A stretch of DNA of 64,000 nucleotides, taken from NCBI RefSeq assembly GCF_902726565.1, contig NZ_CACVAF010000014.1:37926-101925 (forward strand), written 5' to 3'. The DNA is from Yersinia vastinensis (lineage in GTDB: Bacteria; Pseudomonadota; Gammaproteobacteria; Enterobacterales; Enterobacteriaceae). A program made the position numbers and the translations under genes. Every line of letters begins with the position of its first letter. Position 1 is the stretch's first letter. This document shows positions 60,101 through 64,000 of the stretch, piece by piece. The notes beneath the pieces are model-generated. The model saw only the letters and a program-made list of their open reading frames with translations, ran no database searches and was not told the origin of the DNA.

Positions 60101-60511
60101 ATCTTGCTCTTGTTGAGACAGACGGCTCAACTCTAACAATTGACTGCTGATTTGCAGCACTTGCTGTTCAAGTTCGGACGTGGACATATTACTGGGAACA
60201 GGTAGAGGTTTATCCCCTTCTTGTGCCAGTTGCTGACGTAATTCACGGGTCAGCTTGGGGAAGTCATCAATGGCTTTTTGATACTGCTGGGCGCGGATAT
60301 CGGATTCTTTCGCATCCGCTAGCCAGCTAAGAGCCCCTTGCAGCGCTTGAACAATTTCTGCCTGATTAGTCATCCCTTTATTGGCTTCAGCCTGTTTCAG
60401 CTCTTGTCTGAGCTGCTCTTCATTAGGCTGCGTTGCCGCCTGTAGCGGCAGGGACAACAGCATGAAACACGACAGTAATAGGCCAAAAGACCAGGAAATT
60501 ATTAGGCGCAA
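57170..60511 (-). CDS. mscM: Miniconductance mechanosensitive channel MscM
   Basis: A 1113-residue MscK-like channel. Signal peptide (ending LQAA near residue 26), a long periplasmic coiled-coil rich in Gln (about residues 30-480), about eleven membrane helices, and the C-terminal MscS-type pore helix and beta domain (GLGLGFGLQEIFANFVSGLI, GDTVTIRELTGSVTKI, TTISDWDRKEIIVPN). Releases solutes on osmotic downshock. The start is TTG with AGGAG seven bases upstream; E. coli MscM begins MRLII, agreeing. Psd precedes it by 40 bases. Confidence 0.95.
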   Translation of the reverse strand: MRLIISWSFGLLLSCFMLLSLPLQAATQPNEEQLRQELKQAEANKGMTNQAEIVQALQGALSWLADAKESDIRAQQYQKAIDDFPKLTRELRQQLAQEGDKPLPVPSNMSTSELEQQVLQISSQLLELSRLSQQEQDRAREISESLNQLPQQQSEARRILAEISSRLQAQSSPTTPVTQAQFALLQAEALARKAKANELELSQLSANNRQELSRLRAELYKKRQERVDAQLQTLRNNLNNQRQQAAEQALERTELLAEQGGDLPESITQQLQINRELSQALNQQAQRIDLISSQQRQAVSQTQQVRQALSTIREQAQWLGVSTALGEALRAQVARLPDVPKSQQLDRDMAQLRVQRLQYEDMLEKLQQQNVKLMQDDGQPLTTEQQRILDAQWRTQRELLNSLLSGYDTQILELTKLKVANSQLVDALSEVREATHRYLFWVADVSPISLSYPINVAHDLTQLLSLDTLSQLSKAFAMMMTSQETLLPIIGALLFVGFSISSRRHYHAFLERASSRVGKVTQDHFSLTLRTVFWSILIALPLPVLWSAVGYGLQNAWSFPMAIAIGNAVTATVPVLWVFMISAAFAHPHGLFITHFRWSPAQVGRAMRFYRMSVWLIIPLMMALITFENYNDREFAGTLGRLCFILLCIALSLVTNSLKRAGIPLYLDKKGSGENIVNVALWGLLLSAPLIAALASALGYLTTSQALLARLETSVAIWFFLLVVYHIIRRWMLIQRRRIAFDRAKQRRADILAQRARGEEDTPHNNSTEGSIDVEEPVIDLDVISAQSLRLVRSILTMIALVSVIVLWSEIHSAFGFLENIRLWDVSSTINGIESVQAITMGSLLIAILVMIVTTQLVRNLPALLELALLQHLDLTPGTGYAISTITKYLLILFGGLIGFSMLGIEWAKFQWLVAALGLGLGFGLQEIFANFVSGLIILFEKPIRIGDTVTIRELTGSVTKINTRATTISDWDRKEIIVPNKAFITEQFINWSLSDSITRVVLTVPAPAETSSEEVTEVLLTAARRCTLVLDNPPPEVYLVDLQQGIQIFELRIYAAEMGHRMPLRHEIHQLILAGYREHGITLPFPPFQARLETLGRGRVVSSNRTRTPGSL

Positions 60512-60551
60512 GTAGAGGCTCCTTTACATCAATAACGTCGTCAGCCGAAAG

Positions 60552-61433
60552 CTAGCACGGTGGTGTCGCGGGGACGGCTTCAGCGAGCACTTCACCCATG
60601 CGGGTAACAGACCCACTGTTTAGCTGTGGCGCTAAATACACTTTGCCCTCAGCAAACAGATTAATCACTGTAGAGCCTAATTTAAAGCGGCCCATTTCTT
60701 GCCCTTTTTCCAGCGTTATAGCACCTTCAGTACCTGCTTGTGGGTAAGTCCAGCGGCGAATCACACCTTCCCGTGGTGGGGTAATGGTGCCTGCCCAGAC
60801 CGTTTCTATACTGCCTACGATAGTTGCACCCACCAAAATCTGTGCCATCGGACCAAAGGCGGTGTCGAAGATGCAAATGACGCGCTCATTACGGGCGAAC
60901 AGGTTGGGAACATTCGCGGCGGTCAGCGGATTGACCGAGAATAAATCGCCGGGAACATAAATCATTTCACGCAATGTACCCGCACATGGCATATGCACAC
61001 GGTGGTAATCCCGGGGAGCCAAGTAGGTGGTAACAAACTGACCATTCTGGAATTCGGCCGCTAATAAATAGTTACCCGCCAGCAAAGCCTCCAAACTGTA
61101 TTGATGGCCTTTTGCCTGCAAAATTTGCTCGCCATGAATAGTGCCTAACTGACTGATCGCACCGTCAGCAGGCTGGGCTAACAGATTTTCTTCCGCGACA
61201 ACTGGACGAACACCGGCGCGAAGTGGGCGCACAAAAAATTCGTTAAATGTACGATAAGCCGAGAATTCAGGATCCTGTGCTTCTTTCATATCGACATTGT
61301 AATAGCGGGCAAATGCCTTGATAACCAGCTGTGTTAACCAGCCGCCTTGCTTATCTGCACCCCAGCCAGCCAAACGGGTCAGGCCCTGTTTTGGGAGCAA
61401 ATATTGTAATCTGATTTTAATACTGTCCAGCAC
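60552..61433 (-). CDS. psd: Phosphatidylserine decarboxylase
   Basis: A 293-residue type I enzyme making phosphatidylethanolamine at the inner membrane. [17 protein letters not shown] region ([11 protein letters not shown]), [20 protein letters not shown] and the self-cleavage site LGSTVINLF, where the Gly-Ser bond gives the pyruvoyl group. The start is GTG 61433 with AGAGG seven bases before; it aligns with E. coli MLNSFK. The C-terminal tail after the cleavage domain is shorter than in E. coli. Upstream of mscM in one probable operon. Confidence 0.95.
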   Translation of the reverse strand: MLDSIKIRLQYLLPKQGLTRLAGWGADKQGGWLTQLVIKAFARYYNVDMKEAQDPEFSAYRTFNEFFVRPLRAGVRPVVAEENLLAQPADGAISQLGTIHGEQILQAKGHQYSLEALLAGNYLLAAEFQNGQFVTTYLAPRDYHRVHMPCAGTLREMIYVPGDLFSVNPLTAANVPNLFARNERVICIFDTAFGPMAQILVGATIVGSIETVWAGTITPPREGVIRRWTYPQAGTEGAITLEKGQEMGRFKLGSTVINLFAEGKVYLAPQLNSGSVTRMGEVLAEAVPATPPC

Positions 61434-61524
61434 GTAGACCTCTTGGGTAAACGGTAAAATTAAGGGGCGTATTATATCCCCGCTGTTTTTCAAGTTACTG
61501 AAATATCGGTTGCCATCACTCGCT

Positions 61525-61602
61525 CAAGTTATTGAGTTACCTCAATTCCCTGAGCTTGTTTTGTTGCCGCCTACCTGCAACTCAAAATCCATTGGGTATT
61601 GC
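61525..61602. repeat. Degenerate ERIC-like fragment
   Basis: TTGCCGCCTACCTGCAACTC followed by AAAATCCATTGGGTA resembles the right arm of the ERIC-like elements. The left part (from about 61525) is diverged. It sits between psd and rsgA. Confidence 0.5.
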
Positions 61603-61649
61603 TTTATGCGCCCGCAGGTGAATTTGGGTATGGATTTGTTATTAAGATA

Positions 61650-62702
61650 TCACTTCTCGTCGCTATCTGATGTCTTGCGCGGTTTGGCCTGTTCCATACT
61701 TTCCAAAATCCGGTGGTAATTATCAAAACGTTCTTCAGCAATTTTGCCCTGTTCCACGGCTTCACGCAGTGCACAACCGGGATCCGTGGTATGGCTACAA
61801 TCGCGGAACTTGCAATGACCGAGATAATCACGGAATTCGACAAATCCTTGGGTAATTTGTTCCGGGGCCAAATGCCAGAGGCCGAATTCGCGCACACCCG
61901 GTGAGTCAATAACATCACCACCATGCTGGAAATGATACAAACGAGCAGCGGTGGTGGTGTGTTGGCCCAAACCTGAGTTATCGGAAACTGTATTGACCAG
62001 AATTTCATTGTCTGTTGGTGGTAACAGCGCATTCAACAGACTGGATTTACCCACACCTGACTGGCCGGCAAAGATGCTGATTCGCCCAGCGAGTGCCTGC
62101 TCAAAAGCCTCCATCCCTTCACGAGTTTGGCTGGAAACTTCCAGTACGTTGTAGCCAATACGACGGTAAATATCCATCATGCCATCAACAAATTTACGGC
62201 CATCGACATCCAGTAAATCGATTTTATTCAGTACGATTAATGGCTCGACATCCAACGTTTCACAGGCCACGAGATAGCGATCGATAATATTAAGAGAAAG
62301 TTCGGGTAAGATCGCTGATACGATAACGATCTGATCGATATTCGCGGCGATCGGTTTCACGCCATCATAAAGATCAGGACGCGTTAGAACGGATGTTCGC
62401 TCATGAACAGCTTCGACAATACCTTTAACTCGAACTCCTTCCTGTGCTTGCAGGCCAGGACGCCAGACCACACGGTCACCGGTCACCAGTGATTTGATGG
62501 TACGGCGGATATTACAACGGTGCTGAACACCATCGGCGGCCTCGACATCGGCATGCTGACCGAAACGACTGATGACGATACCCTCTTGCGGATCGCCAAG
62601 CTGAGAGTCATCTAACTCAGGTTTTCTATCAGTGCGTAGCCGACGCTGATGGTTAGCCTGCACACGTCGTTGTTGACCTTTGGACAGTTTATTCTTGCTC
62701 AC
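61650..62702 (-). CDS. rsgA: Small ribosomal subunit biogenesis GTPase RsgA
   Basis: A 350-residue circularly permuted GTPase acting in late 30S maturation. N-terminal OB domain (about 40-105), NKID at G4 placed before the P-loop [15 protein letters not shown]3 [11 protein letters not shown], and a zinc domain [17 protein letters not shown] start with GAGG five bases upstream. Divergent from orn, as in E. coli. Confidence 0.95.
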   Translation of the reverse strand: MSKNKLSKGQQRRVQANHQRRLRTDRKPELDDSQLGDPQEGIVISRFGQHADVEAADGVQHRCNIRRTIKSLVTGDRVVWRPGLQAQEGVRVKGIVEAVHERTSVLTRPDLYDGVKPIAANIDQIVIVSAILPELSLNIIDRYLVACETLDVEPLIVLNKIDLLDVDGRKFVDGMMDIYRRIGYNVLEVSSQTREGMEAFEQALAGRISIFAGQSGVGKSSLLNALLPPTDNEILVNTVSDNSGLGQHTTTAARLYHFQHGGDVIDSPGVREFGLWHLAPEQITQGFVEFRDYLGHCKFRDCSHTTDPGCALREAVEQGKIAEERFDNYHRILESMEQAKPRKTSDSDEK

Positions 62703-62877
62703 TGCGCCTCACTTGATACCTTGCGGACTGAATGTTACTGGGAGGTTAGCGATATTCGCTGCAACACCAAGTTCTTTGTGTATATCGCTCGTTGCGACCA
62801 AAAAGGCTATGATACACATTATTTTATCAATTAACCGTTTGTTCGGTTATCTCCCCAGCTAACAGGCAGGAAATATC

Positions 62878-63423
62878 ATGGCAGAAAATCAAAATAATCT
62901 GATCTGGATCGATCTGGAAATGACCGGTCTTGATCCTCAGCGGGATCGGATCATCGAGATTGCCACCCTAGTCACTGACGCGAACCTTAATATCTTGGCA
63001 GAAGGCCCGGTGTTGGCAGTTCATCAGTCTGATGAACAACTTGGTCTGATGGATGAGTGGAATGTGCGCACTCACACGGGCAGTGGTTTGGTACAACGGG
63101 TGAAAGCCAGCCCTTTCAATGAGCATGATGCTGAATTGCAAACGATTGAATTTCTTAAGCAGTGGGTCCCAGCAGGGACGTCACCGATTTGTGGCAACAG
63201 TGTGGGCCAAGATAGGCGCTTCCTATTCCGATATATGCCCGAGCTTGAAGCTTACTTCCATTACCGCTATTTGGATGTGAGCACCTTAAAAGAACTGGCT
63301 CGCCGCTGGAAACCTGAAATTTTGCCTGGTTTTAAAAAGCAAAACACGCATCAGGCATTAGATGATATTCGTGAGTCCGTTGCTGAGCTTGCTTATTATC
63401 GTGAACATTTTATTCAGCCTTAA
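62878..63423 (+). CDS. orn: Oligoribonuclease
   Basis: A 181-residue DEDDh 3'-5' exonuclease that clears two- to five-base RNA fragments and pGpG. Exo [21 protein letters not shown], Exo [13 protein letters not shown] and Exo [13 protein letters not shown] with the catalytic histidine. AGGAAATATC precedes ATG. Upstream of the tRNA-Gly cluster, the usual enterobacterial position. Confidence 0.97.
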   Translation: MAENQNNLIWIDLEMTGLDPQRDRIIEIATLVTDANLNILAEGPVLAVHQSDEQLGLMDEWNVRTHTGSGLVQRVKASPFNEHDAELQTIEFLKQWVPAGTSPICGNSVGQDRRFLFRYMPELEAYFHYRYLDVSTLKELARRWKPEILPGFKKQNTHQALDDIRESVAELAYYREHFIQP

Positions 63424-63674
63424 TCCCCTTCATCCTTGAAACCACAGGGGGGTTAGCTGCGCACACTTACCCGAATCACTGACTTGGGTAAGCTCATCGG
63501 GATGTGTGTACTTGCTGCCTACCTGTGGTTCCAATGATTTTGGGGAGTATCCCCTTCGCCCTTGAAACCACAGGGGTGTTAGCTGCGCACACTTACCCGA
63601 ATCACTGACTTGGGTAAGCTCATCGGGATGCGTGTACTTGCTGCCTACCTGTGGTTCCAATGATTTTGGGTATA
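63423..63674. repeat. Two tandem ERIC-like elements of 126 bp
   Basis: Copies at 63423-63548 and 63549-63674 start ATCCCCTTC.. and differ at only a few positions. Each has the inverted centre CACTTACCCGAATCA / GGGTAAGCTCATCGGG and ends CCTGTGGTTCCAATGATTTT. Frames across them look coding only because the unit length is a multiple of three. Confidence 0.85.
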
Positions 63675-63820
63675 TACTGTATTTTTCCTATGAATATTAT
63701 GTTCGGCTTAATAAATTAGTCCTGATGATGTTTTATTTTACTGGCAGTGCTGGCAAAATGTTCACATTGCCGATTTAATCAGCACTTAAACCGAAAAATG
63801 ATTTTTTTGCTTTCAGGGGC

Positions 63821-63848
63821 TTGCGGCAAAACGGATTTCTCGTATAAT
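63821..63848 (+). promoter_or_regulatory. Promoter of the tRNA-Gly gene
   Basis: TTGCGG (63821-63826), 16 bases, TATAAT (63843-63848), followed by a GC-rich discriminator GCGCACCCC typical of stringently controlled stable-RNA promoters. About 65 bases before the mature tRNA. Confidence 0.8.
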
Positions 63849-63919
63849 GCGCACCCCGTACCGATGAAGAATTCGCAAGCTTGCGCAAACAGATTCAGTA
63901 CAGAAAAGCAGGGCACAGA

Positions 63920-63995
<76 letters not shown>

Positions 63996-64000
63996 AATTT

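Noticed and set aside
63430..63660. 76-codon frame with an internal exact repeat
   Set aside because: It is produced by the tandem ERIC-like elements, whose 126-base unit keeps the frame.

Overview
The window reads as chromosome of a non-pestis Yersinia. The evidence is the hemPRSTUV haem-uptake operon, ERIC-like intergenic repeats of the Yersinia type, and the order dcuA-aspA / fxsA / groESL / epmB-efp / blc / frdDCBA / epmA / mscM / psd / rsgA / orn / tRNA-Gly, which follows the enterobacterial backbone. The species cannot be fixed from the sequence alone.

Layout. (1) 1-3.3 kb: the tail of an unassigned gene, a ThiF/MoeB-type adenylyltransferase fused to a rhodanese domain, and the yjiS-yjiR pair. 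(2) 3.3-12.2 kb: haem acquisition on the minus strand, as hemPRSTUV (receptor, cytoplasmic haem protein, ABC importer) and hutW-hutX-hmuY (anaerobic haem breakdown), each behind a Fur-box-like sequence. (3) 12.4-14.3 kb: a dienelactone hydrolase-like gene, then debris: an SDR gene reduced to its two ends, and a frameshifted polymorphic-toxin tail followed by an intact DUF4279 immunity-type gene. (4) 14.4-25.9 kb: a horizontally acquired island ending at tRNA-Phe beside a decayed P4-type integrase and an IS3-type remnant. Its core is one tight nine-gene minus-strand operon, ddhD-ddhA-ddhB-ddhC-yerE-yerF-gtrA-gtrB-GT. It should make CDP-yersiniose A (a branched 3,6-dideoxyhexose) and feed it to a GtrA/GtrB-type lipid-linked glycosylation module. 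This is the most unusual system in the window.

(5) 26.2-40 kb: yjdC, then a block lying between yjdC and dsbD, which are neighbours in E. coli. The block holds a self-contained galactarate regulon (garL-garR-garK, cdaR, garD, garP) and an aegA-hydN-fdhF operon. This FdhF has cysteine where the E. coli enzyme has selenocysteine. (6) 40-64 kb: backbone. dsbD, cutA, dcuA and aspA; fxsA; groES-groEL behind a clear heat-shock promoter; yjeI; epmB and efp, divergent; ecnB; gdx under a guanidine-II (mini-ykkC) riboswitch; blc; frdABCD; epmA; mscM; psd; rsgA; orn; a tandem pair of 126-bp ERIC-like repeats; and tRNA-Gly(GCC).

How the parts fit. Haem uptake delivers haem to HemS and HutX, and HutW/HmuY release iron without oxygen. 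The anaerobic theme continues with frdABCD, dcuA, aspA and the formate dehydrogenase/AegA operon. efp, epmA and epmB together make the complete translation factor EF-P beta-lysylation system.
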